NCBI GenBank assembly: GCA_045613765.1
Contig: JAZLBO010000020.1
Coordinates: 1-64,000 of the forward strand
Length of the DNA: 64,000 nucleotides
Direction of reading: 5' to 3'
From: RGIG4097 sp045613765
GTDB lineage: Bacteria; Bacillota; Clostridia; Christensenellales; CAG-917
The position numbers and the translations under genes are program-made. Of this stretch, positions 51,610-60,746 are shown in pieces. Numbering within the stretch: the first letter of the stretch is position 1; each line of letters starts with the position of its first letter. The notes beneath the pieces are model-generated. The model did not search any database, was not told the origin of the DNA, and worked only from the letters and a program-made list of their open reading frames with translations.

Positions 51610-53622
51610 CTATTTCTTCTGCTCTTTCTTCTTGAGTACGGCAAAGACGATTGAAAGCACAATGACACCTATGACTGCATAGGCGACGTAGAACGCAATT
51701 ATGACAATCCAGATATATTCTGTGGCAACGGCAATGCCAGCAAAAGCAAGCGCATAGATGACAAAGAGCACGAGCCACGCATCTGAGGATTCACTTTCGT
51801 ATTCTACCACTTTATAGTCAATTACTTCTTCGCCGTTGACCTTGACCGTAATTATATAGGGTATATTCTCTGCGCCATCTTCCACTGCAAAATCAAAATT
51901 GTTGCCAGTGTGTGCCAACTGACCGTTGACATACCACTCTATTGATTGGATTGTAATTGAGGGGTCAAGATAATCCGATCTAATGCTATAGGTATAACTG
52001 TAGGTATCATTTTCTTTGACGAATATGCAAAGGTCTTCAATTTGTTGATAGACAACATTGAATACGATAGGTTCTTCTGCAACCATATATTCGTTGCCTG
52101 CCTTGTCATAAATCGCCCATGTAATTTGATATTCGCCTACTTCTTCGGGCACTTCAAAGTGCGCATACCAACCCTCTGCAAAAAGATATTCTTCTCCGTT
52201 AAAGACATACCACCATTTTACATCATAATCGTATTTCATTGTTGAAGGTGTAGGCATTGCATACAATGTGATTTCACTATCTTTGCCTACAATGTAAGAT
52301 TCTTGAGCGTCGCTGAGAATATCAACGCTTTCTTCTGCGCCAACAACGGAATTGATAAACACAACGTCGCCGTAGAAGTTGTAGGAAAGAATATCAGTGA
52401 GATTGAGCATTGGATATTGCTCGTACTCCAAACGGGAATTAGAGCCGTTTCGAGCGCCGTAGGGGATCATTGCACGGATTATGTCGGGTGTCAGTTCAAC
52501 GTCCAATCCATAGTTGTTGTAGCCCCTAAATCTAAAGTATGCCAGAGCACTTGCAAAGGCAGTGATGGGTGTTGCCATACTTGTGCCTGTGAGCGTGCCG
52601 TATTCATCTCCGTTGATTGAAGATATTATATCTGTGCCGGGTGCTGCAATGTCATACCAAATGCCGTAGGTGGAACTGTCTGCCAAGACGGCTTTGCCGT
52701 TGCTTGTCATTTCATAGTTCATTACACCAAGGACGTTTGAGTGGGCTGCAGGATAGCCGTCGGTGTTTTTGCCTTGGTTTCCTGCTGCTGCAACCAAAAC
52801 CATATCGTCTGCTCTGTCAAAGTCATAAGATGTTTTATTGCTTGAGGTTGCAGTGAGTGAAAGGTTGACAACATCTGCGCCATTTTCATAGGCAAATTCC
52901 AATGCACTTTCAATGTTTGAACTATTGTAGCTGGCAAGGTATTCCCCGCTTTTTTTGTTGGAAAGGGTTGTGTTTGCCTTTATCGGCAAAATCTTGATGT
53001 AGTCTTCAAGTCCAAGTTGGTGGATGAGAAGTGCCACAATGCCTGTGACGTGTGTGCCGTGATCGTTGGACGTGTTGTCAACAAGGTCAAGGGCAATGTT
53101 GCCACTGTCTGTCACTGCAGTGATTGTTTTGTCTATGAGATTAGTGTCAATCTTCACTTTGTCGGCAAAGTTTTTGTAGATATAATTGCCGTCGCCGTCC
53201 TTCAAAAGCACGTCATCAAAGATTTCGTGGAGTTTGTAGGATACACCACTGTCATAGACGTTTTCGGGGTTTACTGCCACTTCCGTTGAGACACTTGTCT
53301 TGTAGGCATATCCTATGCCACTGTCAATGACTGCAATTACAATGGGATCGTTTTTTAAGGTTTCTTTGTCAAAATCTGGGTCACTCAAGAAATCTTGTAC
53401 AAATGCAAGCGCACCATCAAGATTGAGATAAGTTTCGCCAAAATACCAATCTTTGTTGTCCGTTGATGGCAATGAGTTGATATGCTCGGTGTAGCCATCT
53501 TGCCAATCTGCGTAGGCAACCCCAGATGGTGCAAAAATAAATGAGCACAACAAAAGAAGGACAAATGTAATTGTTGCCAAGGACAAAATGTCGTTTCTCT
53601 TTGCTATGCTCAAATTTTTCAT
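51610..53622 (-). CDS. Membrane-anchored subtilisin-like protease (complete triad)
   Basis: 670 aa. Signal peptide about 1-38. The S8 catalytic domain (about 90-400) has the full triad: Asp100 in VIDSGIG, His188 in NDHGTHVTG and Ser348 in GTSMATP, plus oxyanion-hole Asn282 in AAGNQG. Two Ig-like domains follow (about 435-620), and a membrane helix pair near 625-660 ends in a KKKEQKK tail, leaving the protease outside the cell. It follows the 1971-aa relative by 62 bases and shares with it the N-terminal block DWYFGETYLNLD. It probably cuts surface or environmental proteins, perhaps including its partner. Confidence 0.92.
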   Translation of the reverse strand: MKNLSIAKRNDILSLATITFVLLLLCSFIFAPSGVAYADWQDGYTEHINSLPSTDNKDWYFGETYLNLDGALAFVQDFLSDPDFDKETLKNDPIVIAVIDSGIGYAYKTSVSTEVAVNPENVYDSGVSYKLHEIFDDVLLKDGDGNYIYKNFADKVKIDTNLIDKTITAVTDSGNIALDLVDNTSNDHGTHVTGIVALLIHQLGLEDYIKILPIKANTTLSNKKSGEYLASYNSSNIESALEFAYENGADVVNLSLTATSSNKTSYDFDRADDMVLVAAAGNQGKNTDGYPAAHSNVLGVMNYEMTSNGKAVLADSSTYGIWYDIAAPGTDIISSINGDEYGTLTGTSMATPITAFASALAYFRFRGYNNYGLDVELTPDIIRAMIPYGARNGSNSRLEYEQYPMLNLTDILSYNFYGDVVFINSVVGAEESVDILSDAQESYIVGKDSEITLYAMPTPSTMKYDYDVKWWYVFNGEEYLFAEGWYAHFEVPEEVGEYQITWAIYDKAGNEYMVAEEPIVFNVVYQQIEDLCIFVKENDTYSYTYSIRSDYLDPSITIQSIEWYVNGQLAHTGNNFDFAVEDGAENIPYIITVKVNGEEVIDYKVVEYESESSDAWLVLFVIYALAFAGIAVATEYIWIVIIAFYVAYAVIGVIVLSIVFAVLKKKEQKK

Positions 53623-53684
53623 ACTATACCTTTATGATTTGTTTTTAGATGATACAAGTATTGTTTTTGTGATTATGTGACCAA

Positions 53685-56600
53685 TTAGACAATCTTACGC
53701 TTTTTCTTCAAAAGCAATGCAAGTGCCCATGCTCCAAAGCCCAAGGTTGAACTGCCAAGGACTGATGATGTTGCAATAAGTGCCGTCTTTGCACCATTGT
53801 CATCATTTTCATCCACAGTGGGTGTTTGTTCTTCTTGAGTGGGAGGTGTTGTGGGTTCACCTTCGGTGACAGGAGGTGTGGGTGTTGTGTCTTCAACCGT
53901 GTGAGTTGCCACTTGTCTTTCTTGTCCGTCCACAACAACTGTGATGACGTATTCGCCGGGCATGATCAACGTGCAAGTGTAATCTGCGCCAGTTGCCACC
54001 AATATGCCGTTGAGATACCACTCTATTCCATCCACAACCGTGGGATCAAGGAGATTTTCGGGTATTGCATAGTGGACTGCTTTGTCGAAGGTTTCAACGA
54101 CTTCAACGTCCACGTCTTCGGGTGCATAGTAGATCACTGCAAAGGTAAGTGCGTTGGTGCTTTGTGCGTATCTCACGCCGTCTTTGCCAACGTATGCACA
54201 CTTGACAACGTAGTTGCCTACTGCGCCGGGGATTGCAAACTCAACCGTTGCGCCTGTGCCAATGATTGTTTCCTTGCCACCGACTTCGTACCACCATGTG
54301 AGTGCGTCTTCTGTCTTGTAGTTTGAAGGATTGGTTGTTGCAGTGAGTGTGACAACTGTTGTTGTGTCGATCATATATTCATTGTCAATGATGGTGTTGA
54401 TCGTTGTGCTCTTGGGGCTATAATCCAAGACGTCAATTGACAATGTGTTTGAATTTGAAAGGGTTATATTGCCTTCGCTGTCCTTGAGTACGCAGTAGAT
54501 TGTGTATGTGCCGGGCTCGGTGGGGAGAACGAAGTCAAGGGTTGCGCCTGTGCCAACTTCTGTTGTGGTTGTGCCAACTTTACACATCCACACAAGAGTG
54601 TCGTCGGTGACTGCGTTTGTGGGATTTATGGTTGCAGTAAACGTTACTGACACACCATTGTGGTCCACCACAGAAACTGCAATGCTTTCAGGCACGTAGT
54701 TTGTCACTGCAAATGAGATTGTATCGGTTGAAACCAGTGTCTTGACACCACTTGCATTTACAAGTGCGCAATAGATTGTGTATTCGCCTATAGCATTGGG
54801 AATTGCAAACTCAACTGTCCAACCACTGCCGATTTCAAAGGTGTATTTGCCGTCTATGACGCCCCACCAATAGGGTGTGTCTGCCGTGTATTCGTCTGCG
54901 CCGATTGTTGCACTCAAAGTGACAACTGCATTGGTTTCAACTTTGTATTCACTTTCAACGCTTGCAACAACACTCAATGCATCGACTTTTGCGTATGCAG
55001 TCAAAAGGATTGTGTCATTGCCTTGGATATACAAGCCACTTTCATTGTTTGAGAGTGTGCAATAGATTTCGTATTCCCCTGCTTGATTGGGAATTGTGAA
55101 ATTGATATTCCAACCGTAGCCAATTGCGTTTGCTTTGCCGTCAAGTTGATACCACCAATAAGGTTGTTCATCTTGGAACAATCCGTTGGTTGCGATGGTT
55201 GCATTCAAGGATATTGTGTCGCCAAGATAGTGAATTGACTCTGCATTTGATGTGACGTCAATCACCGTTGAAACACCTATCAATTCAAGGAAATCTTGAT
55301 CGCCGTAGAAATCGTAAGTCAAGACGTTCTTGAAATCGAGAGCAGGATATGAGTATGTGACGTTGCCATCTTTCTTCGTTGCCACTTGATCGGAGCAATA
55401 AGGAATCATATTCTTGATGACGTCGGGCGTAAGTTCAATATCTACACCATAGTTGTCATATCCCCTATATCTAATCACTGCAAGTGCACTTGCAAATGCT
55501 GCGACGGGGGTTGAAGAACTTGTGCCACCCATAACCTTATATGAGTAGATTGAATCCAAGGTTGCGCCATAACAAGGAATGACAAGATTTTCGCCGGGAG
55601 CAGCGATGTCATACCATTCTCCGTAGGTTGAACCTGCAGTTCCATCGTACAAAACGAGATTGCCATTGCCGTCCTTCACGTAGTTCATTACGCCAAGCAC
55701 GTTGTCAAAGCCTGAAGGATATCTGTGTTCAATTTGGTTTGTGTTTCCTGCAGCGCCAACAATAAGGATTTCATCTGCCAATTTTTTGTACAATTGACTG
55801 TCTGCGGTGCCATAGGATGCGTTAACGATGTCTGCTCCGTTGTCATACGCCCATTGCAATGCCTCTTCCAATATTTTGGCTGAAAAGCCACGTTGGAAAA
55901 CTCCTTTGTCATCCATCCAGAAGGAATCTCCCGCCTTGATGGGCATAATCTTCACGTAGTCTTCAACGCCAAATTGATGGATGAGATATGCAATTATGCC
56001 ACCAACGGCAACACCATGGTCGTCAAAAGATACAAGGTCGTGGGCGATGTCGCCATTGTTTTCCCACGTGTAATTAATGACCGTGCCATCTCTTCTGTCG
56101 GTGTAAACGATGTCCGTTGCAAGGTTTGCATATACGCAGTTGCCATTGGCATCGGTCAAAATGACGTCTTCAAAGATGGGGTGCATTCTAAACGCCGTGT
56201 TGGGATTTTTTTCTATAATGGTGTGTCCAAAGCCGACTTCTTCTACAAGGTAGCCGTATTCATCGGTTGAAAATGCAACACTAAATCCGGGCTCAATGAC
56301 TGCGATGACAATGGGGTCTGCCATAAGTGATGCCTTGTCAAAATTTGGATCACTCAACATGGTTTGCAATTCTACAATTGCATTGTAGATGTCAAGATAT
56401 TGTTCATCAAAATACCAGTCTGCATCTGCTCCACCATTGGCGTTTGCATACGTGTCAAGATAATTTTGATAGTCTTCTTCCCAGTCGTACACACTTTCAG
56501 CAACGTTGAAAGCGACACTGTTGCTTTGAAGGATAATGTTGTCATTGTCATCAAAGATGACACAATAGACTGTATATCTGCCAACAACGTGAGGGATTGA

Positions 56601-59600
56601 GATTGTGACACTTGCTCCATCTCCAAATTCAACCACGTTTCCGTCAAGTTCATAGCACCAGACAATAGTGCCATCAAACACTGCATTTGTAGGGTTGACG
56701 GTTGCACTGAAAGTTGCATTGTAACTCTTGTCAACTCTATATTCGCCCGTGACATTTGAAGTGAGGGTTATACTTTCGGGGGCATAGTTGCTCACCACAA
56801 ATGAGATTGCATCTGTTGAAACAAGTGTCTTGTTGCCTTGATTATCAACCAATGCACAATAGACTGTGTATTCGCCTGCAACATTGGGGATTGAGAATTC
56901 AACTGTTGCGCCTGTGCCGATTGTTGTTGCAATACCACCGAGTTCATACCACCATGTGAGTGTATCTTCGGTCACTGCCAAGGTGGGATTGATTGTTGCA
57001 GAGAGTGTGACGACTTCGGCTGTGTCAACTTTGTATTCACTTTCAATGTCTGCACTGACTGAAATGCTTTCGGGGGCATAGTTTGTCACTGTAAAATCAA
57101 TGGGATTGCTTGAAAGCAAGTAGTATGCGCCATCCGAGTTTCTATAACCACAATTGATTCTATATGTGCCAACTTCTTGAGGAACTTGAAGTTCTGCAGT
57201 AAAGCCTGTTGTGATGAAATGATACTTGTTGCCCTCGGACAAATAGAACCAAGCAAACTCGCCATCTGTATATGAATTTGCAGGAGAAACCACTGCACTA
57301 AGCATAATCTTGTCTGTGGTGTCAACCTTGTATTCGCCCTTTGCATTTGAATAGATGGTTATGCGTTGAGGCTCATAGTAGGACACTGTAAATGCAAGAG
57401 TATCCGTGCTTTGTGCATACATGACACCATTTTCATCAACGAGTGCACAGAAAATTTGATAACTGCCTGCTGTTGTGGGGATTTGATAGTCAACCGACCA
57501 ACCACTGCCGATTTCAAAGGTGTATTTGCCGTCCACAACGCCCCACCAATAGGGTGTATCTTCCGTATATTCGTCTGCGCCGATTGTTGCAGTGAACGTG
57601 ACTGACTTGCCACTGTCAACCTTGTAATTTGCTTGCAAATTGCTGGTTACTGTGACTTTTTCAGGCAAAGGAAGTGTTGCTTTGGGCACTGAGAATTCAA
57701 TGAGTTCTGCACTTCTCCTCAAATCGTATGCACTGCCTTTCCAAACGGTCAAGACGTAATAAATGTCGTAGTCGCCTTCTTCGGGAATGACGAAATTGAT
57801 TTCGTTGCCTGTGCCTATGGTATATTCTATACCGTCAAGTCTATAATACCAAGTCGCATTGTCGATGCTGTCGTACTTGCCGTCTTCAACTATTGCCATG
57901 GCACGGAGTAAGATTGTATTGCCCACTTCTTCCACGTCTTTTGCGTTGGAAAGTGCGCCAAAGTATCCACTTGCATGAATACCAACACTATTCATAAATT
58001 CGCCGTCTTTCAAGAACTCGTACGTCAAGACTGCGTTGAAATCAAGGGCAGGATATTCATACACTACTCCGTTGCCAACGTCCTTTGTTGCCACCTTGTC
58101 GGTGCAATAAGGAATCATTTCTCTTGCAATTCTGGGAGTGATTTCAATGCCTGTGCCGTAACTGTTGTAGCCTCTATATCTAAACAGTGCGAGTGCGCTT
58201 GCAAATGATGCAACAGGGGCTGCTGCACTTGCGCCATGCATTTGCTTATATGACGCTGTATAACTTATGTGATTGCCGTAGCAAGGTGTAACCAAGTCTT
58301 CGCCGGGGGTGGCAACGTCATACCACTCGCCATAATTTGAACCAGTATTGCTATTGGATGCGTCACCATAAAGGACAACGTTGCCGTCTTTATCTCTTGA
58401 ATAGTCCATGACACCCAAGACGTTTTCAAAGCCTGCGGGATAATGTTGGGCCATTTCGTTGTCGTTGCCTGCTGCACCGACAACAATGATACTATCACCG
58501 TATGCACCATACAAATTGTTGTCGGCACTGCCACCAAAGGATGCATTGACGATATCTGCACCCGCTTCCTTTGCATACCTAACTGCATCATTCATGGTGT
58601 TCATATCGTATCTTGTTACGATTTGATTATTCTCGTTTCTTACGTATGCACTGTCGGCTTTGATGGGCAAGATTTTGATGTAATCTTCAAGACCAAATTG
58701 ATGTATCAAATATGCCATAACACCGGTGACACCTATGCCGTGATCGTCAACACTGACCATATCTTTGGCGATATCGCCCGTGTTGTTCCAGTAGTATGTG
58801 ACCAAACTGGGATTGGGATCTGTTCCAGTCTTTTTTGGTTGATATTTAAATGTAGGTGTTGACAAATAATACACGTAGTCGCCATTTTCATCTTTTAAAA
58901 GGACGTCTTCAAAGATGGGATGGAGAACGTATTCCACTTCAACGGGGTTGATGAACATAGCAGTCAACCCTGCTCTACTGCCACTTGATTTGATATAGCC
59001 GGAACTGATGCCCGTTTCAATTGATGCAATGATGATGGGATCTTCCTTCAATGCATCACGATCAAAGATACTATCGTTAAGCATATTTTGAACTTCTACA
59101 ATTGCATTGTAGAGATCAAGATATTGCTCATCATAATACCAGTCATCTCTTATATCGTCAGTGAAGTCATCATAGATTTCTTGCCAATCACGGCCCCATT
59201 CCACAACCCTAAATGTAAGGGCTTCTTCTGCTTTTTGCGTGCTGCCGTCATAGAGTGTTGCATAAATGACGTAGTCGCCTGCCATTTTGGGAACTGTCAT
59301 ACCAAAGTCCCAACCGCTGACGGATTCAATCAAAATTCCGTTGACATAACATTCCCACTGAACGGTGCAATCTGCAAGACTTTGATCGGTGACGTGTGCT
59401 TTGACACTAATTTCATCGCCAACTTGCATTTCGCTTTCTACGTTGGTTGTAAGTTTGAGCGTTGTGCCGTATGTAACCTCTGCACTTGCAGGGTTTGAAA
59501 CAGGAGCAAATACAACTGCAAAAGTTGTCAAAAGCAAAGCAACAGCAACTATAAATATGGTTGCTGTCCAAATTCTGTTAAGTTTCGTGGTGTTTGTCAT
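53685..59600 (-). CDS. Giant surface protein with two Glu-variant subtilase domains and Ig-like repeats
   Basis: 1971 aa. Signal peptide 1-40; Ig-like domain 41-135; subtilase domain 1 (about 185-500); five Ig-like repeats (about 545-1035); subtilase domain 2 (about 1093-1400); four or five more repeats (1440-1900); a Pro/Thr/Glu-rich stem; membrane helix about 1938-1964 and tail LLLKKKRKIV. In domain 1 the triad reads Glu195 (SIETG), His287 (DDHGIG), Ser458 (GASAAAP); in domain 2 Glu1103 (VIEPG), His1195 (DDHGVA), Ser1361 (GTSSSTP). So both have Glu where subtilases have Asp, with His and Ser kept. Oxyanion Asn is present in both (AAGN). It may be a weak protease or a binding protein. GAGG precedes the ATG; it starts 22 bases after the WG-repeat gene. 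Confidence 0.9.
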   Translation of the reverse strand: MTNTTKLNRIWTATIFIVAVALLLTTFAVVFAPVSNPASAEVTYGTTLKLTTNVESEMQVGDEISVKAHVTDQSLADCTVQWECYVNGILIESVSGWDFGMTVPKMAGDYVIYATLYDGSTQKAEEALTFRVVEWGRDWQEIYDDFTDDIRDDWYYDEQYLDLYNAIVEVQNMLNDSIFDRDALKEDPIIIASIETGISSGYIKSSGSRAGLTAMFINPVEVEYVLHPIFEDVLLKDENGDYVYYLSTPTFKYQPKKTGTDPNPSLVTYYWNNTGDIAKDMVSVDDHGIGVTGVMAYLIHQFGLEDYIKILPIKADSAYVRNENNQIVTRYDMNTMNDAVRYAKEAGADIVNASFGGSADNNLYGAYGDSIIVVGAAGNDNEMAQHYPAGFENVLGVMDYSRDKDGNVVLYGDASNSNTGSNYGEWYDVATPGEDLVTPCYGNHISYTASYKQMHGASAAAPVASFASALALFRYRGYNSYGTGIEITPRIAREMIPYCTDKVATKDVGNGVVYEYPALDFNAVLTYEFLKDGEFMNSVGIHASGYFGALSNAKDVEEVGNTILLRAMAIVEDGKYDSIDNATWYYRLDGIEYTIGTGNEINFVIPEEGDYDIYYVLTVWKGSAYDLRRSAELIEFSVPKATLPLPEKVTVTSNLQANYKVDSGKSVTFTATIGADEYTEDTPYWWGVVDGKYTFEIGSGWSVDYQIPTTAGSYQIFCALVDENGVMYAQSTDTLAFTVSYYEPQRITIYSNAKGEYKVDTTDKIMLSAVVSPANSYTDGEFAWFYLSEGNKYHFITTGFTAELQVPQEVGTYRINCGYRNSDGAYYLLSSNPIDFTVTNYAPESISVSADIESEYKVDTAEVVTLSATINPTLAVTEDTLTWWYELGGIATTIGTGATVEFSIPNVAGEYTVYCALVDNQGNKTLVSTDAISFVVSNYAPESITLTSNVTGEYRVDKSYNATFSATVNPTNAVFDGTIVWCYELDGNVVEFGDGASVTISIPHVVGRYTVYCVIFDDNDNIILQSNSVAFNVAESVYDWEEDYQNYLDTYANANGGADADWYFDEQYLDIYNAIVELQTMLSDPNFDKASLMADPIVIAVIEPGFSVAFSTDEYGYLVEEVGFGHTIIEKNPNTAFRMHPIFEDVILTDANGNCVYANLATDIVYTDRRDGTVINYTWENNGDIAHDLVSFDDHGVAVGGIIAYLIHQFGVEDYVKIMPIKAGDSFWMDDKGVFQRGFSAKILEEALQWAYDNGADIVNASYGTADSQLYKKLADEILIVGAAGNTNQIEHRYPSGFDNVLGVMNYVKDGNGNLVLYDGTAGSTYGEWYDIAAPGENLVIPCYGATLDSIYSYKVMGGTSSSTPVAAFASALAVIRYRGYDNYGVDIELTPDVIKNMIPYCSDQVATKKDGNVTYSYPALDFKNVLTYDFYGDQDFLELIGVSTVIDVTSNAESIHYLGDTISLNATIATNGLFQDEQPYWWYQLDGKANAIGYGWNINFTIPNQAGEYEIYCTLSNNESGLYIQGNDTILLTAYAKVDALSVVASVESEYKVETNAVVTLSATIGADEYTADTPYWWGVIDGKYTFEIGSGWTVEFAIPNAIGEYTIYCALVNASGVKTLVSTDTISFAVTNYVPESIAVSVVDHNGVSVTFTATINPTNAVTDDTLVWMCKVGTTTTEVGTGATLDFVLPTEPGTYTIYCVLKDSEGNITLSNSNTLSIDVLDYSPKSTTINTIIDNEYMIDTTTVVTLTATTNPSNYKTEDALTWWYEVGGKETIIGTGATVEFAIPGAVGNYVVKCAYVGKDGVRYAQSTNALTFAVIYYAPEDVDVEVVETFDKAVHYAIPENLLDPTVVDGIEWYLNGILVATGADYTCTLIMPGEYVITVVVDGQERQVATHTVEDTTPTPPVTEGEPTTPPTQEEQTPTVDENDDNGAKTALIATSSVLGSSTLGFGAWALALLLKKKRKIV
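54819..54912 (-). repeat. Internal ~94-bp repeat of subtilase gene, copy 2
   Basis: It encodes the Ig-like core YWWGVIDGKYTFEIGSGW and differs from 57498-57591 at only about six bases, far fewer than other repeats in the gene. This suggests recent duplication or gene conversion. Confidence 0.85.
57498..57591 (-). repeat. Internal ~94-bp repeat of subtilase gene, copy 1
   Basis: It encodes YWWGVVDGKYTFEIGSGW; partner of 54819-54912, about 2.7 kb away in the same gene and orientation. Confidence 0.85.
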
Positions 59601-59622
59601 AATTGCCTCGTCTTTGAGATGA

Positions 59623-60420
59623 TTATATCCACTTCACCGTTCCGTCAGTGGATATCGTACCCCATTTGCCGTCCTTCTTGACTTTTGCTTCTCCATTTTC
59701 AAAGGCTGTGGCTGCATCATATTCAAAGGGGATCACAAGTGTGTTTTCCTTGTTGATATAGCCAAACTTATCCCTTTTTGCAACTGCGGCAAGACCTTCA
59801 GAGAAACTCATTGCAGTTTCGTATTCAAAAGGTATGACAACGTTGTTGTCACTGTCAATGTACCCACACTTTTCATCAAGTTCTACTGATGCAAGTCCAT
59901 CACGGAAGCAAAATACTTCATCATAGGTTGCAGGTATGACAGTTTTCATGCCATCATAGAAACCCCATTTGCCACCCTTTTGAATCTTGCGCCAATCGTT
60001 GACTGACAAAGGTTCATTGAGTTTTGCAGGCTTTTCAGGTTGCTCTTTTTGCACCTTTTCTTGCTTGCCCTTTTGTCCTTTGCCCTCTTGCTTTTCAACT
60101 TTGCGAGGCTCGTTTTTGGGTGCTTTGGGGACGGCAGGTCTAAATTCCATGCCCTGTGACTTCAATGCATCTTTGAGTTCAAAGAGCATCTTCTTGTTGA
60201 AGCCTTGCACCTTGAACATATCTCTTTCAGTGCGAATACAGACGTCGCCTGCAGTGTTGATCTTGTTTTTTGCAAGAAGTTCTGCAGTTTTGACGCTCAC
60301 GCCTATATTTTCAAGGACGAGATTCATCTTTTCTGCAGGATAAAGATTGCTTTGAGTTTCTGTGTTTTGTTGCTTTGAAACTGATTTGTTTCTGTTGTGA
60401 TAATAAAATTTCTTTGCCAT
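59623..60420 (-). CDS. WG-repeat protein with RNA polymerase alpha-CTD-like domain
   Basis: 265 aa. Residues about 30-93 read like the helix-hairpin-helix C-terminal domain of RNA polymerase alpha (LENIGVSVKTAELLAKNKIN, then FNKKMLFELKDALKSQG). A Lys/Glu/Gln/Pro-rich linker follows (about 95-140), then three or four WG (KWG-type) beta repeats: GGKWGFYDG, KCGYIDSDNNVVIPFEYE, KFGYINKENTLVIPFEYD and DGKWGTISTDGT. There is no signal peptide, so it is cytoplasmic. It is the first gene of an operon with two exported subtilases. The mix suggests a DNA- or RNA polymerase-contacting regulator with a repeat platform, but this is inference. AAAGG precedes the ATG. Confidence 0.8.
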   Translation of the reverse strand: MAKKFYYHNRNKSVSKQQNTETQSNLYPAEKMNLVLENIGVSVKTAELLAKNKINTAGDVCIRTERDMFKVQGFNKKMLFELKDALKSQGMEFRPAVPKAPKNEPRKVEKQEGKGQKGKQEKVQKEQPEKPAKLNEPLSVNDWRKIQKGGKWGFYDGMKTVIPATYDEVFCFRDGLASVELDEKCGYIDSDNNVVIPFEYETAMSFSEGLAAVAKRDKFGYINKENTLVIPFEYDAATAFENGEAKVKKDGKWGTISTDGTVKWI

Positions 60421-60553
60421 AGTTTTTTACCTTTTCTTTATACTAACATAATACATAGATATTTACAAGTATAAATAAAACTATATTCAACCAAAATTTT
60501 ACATCTTTGACAGTTGCATCAGTCAAATGGCACAACAAATGATTGTAGAATAC

Positions 60554-60582
60554 ATTATATCCCACTTTTTCTCTTGAAAAAA
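60554..60582 (-). promoter_or_regulatory. Promoter of surface-protease operon
   Basis: TATAAT on the minus strand (60554-60559), a 17-base spacer and a poor -35 TTTTTT (60577-60582), abutting the shared element. The leader to the WG gene is about 125 bases with no evident structure. Confidence 0.6.
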
Positions 60583-60630
60583 TCACTGGACTGTAAAAAT
60601 AGACCCATCTATTTTGCGCAAAAAGTAAAA
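60583..60630 (-). promoter_or_regulatory. Shared 48-bp upstream element, copy 2
   Basis: It contains the perfect palindrome AAAATAGA-CCCA-TCTATTTT (60596-60615) and then GCGCAAAAAGTAAAA. It matches 37985-38032 at 40 of 48 bases, at the same spacing to the -10 box. The palindrome would be centred near -59 relative to the likely start. Confidence 0.7.
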
Positions 60631-60711
60631 ATCGCAGGCATAACGTTCAACAACACACCTTTGCAAAATTTACACCAACAACCCCAACACCTTTCAACTA
60701 TTTCTATTGTC

Positions 60712-60740
60712 TTGACTAAAACTGTCATTTTGTATATAAT
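60712..60740 (+). promoter_or_regulatory. Promoter of exported propeller/SH3 gene
   Basis: TTGACT (60712-60717), a 17-base spacer and TATAAT (60735-60740). The expected start point, about 60747, coincides with an ATG. Confidence 0.8.
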
Positions 60741-60746
60741 TTGTGT

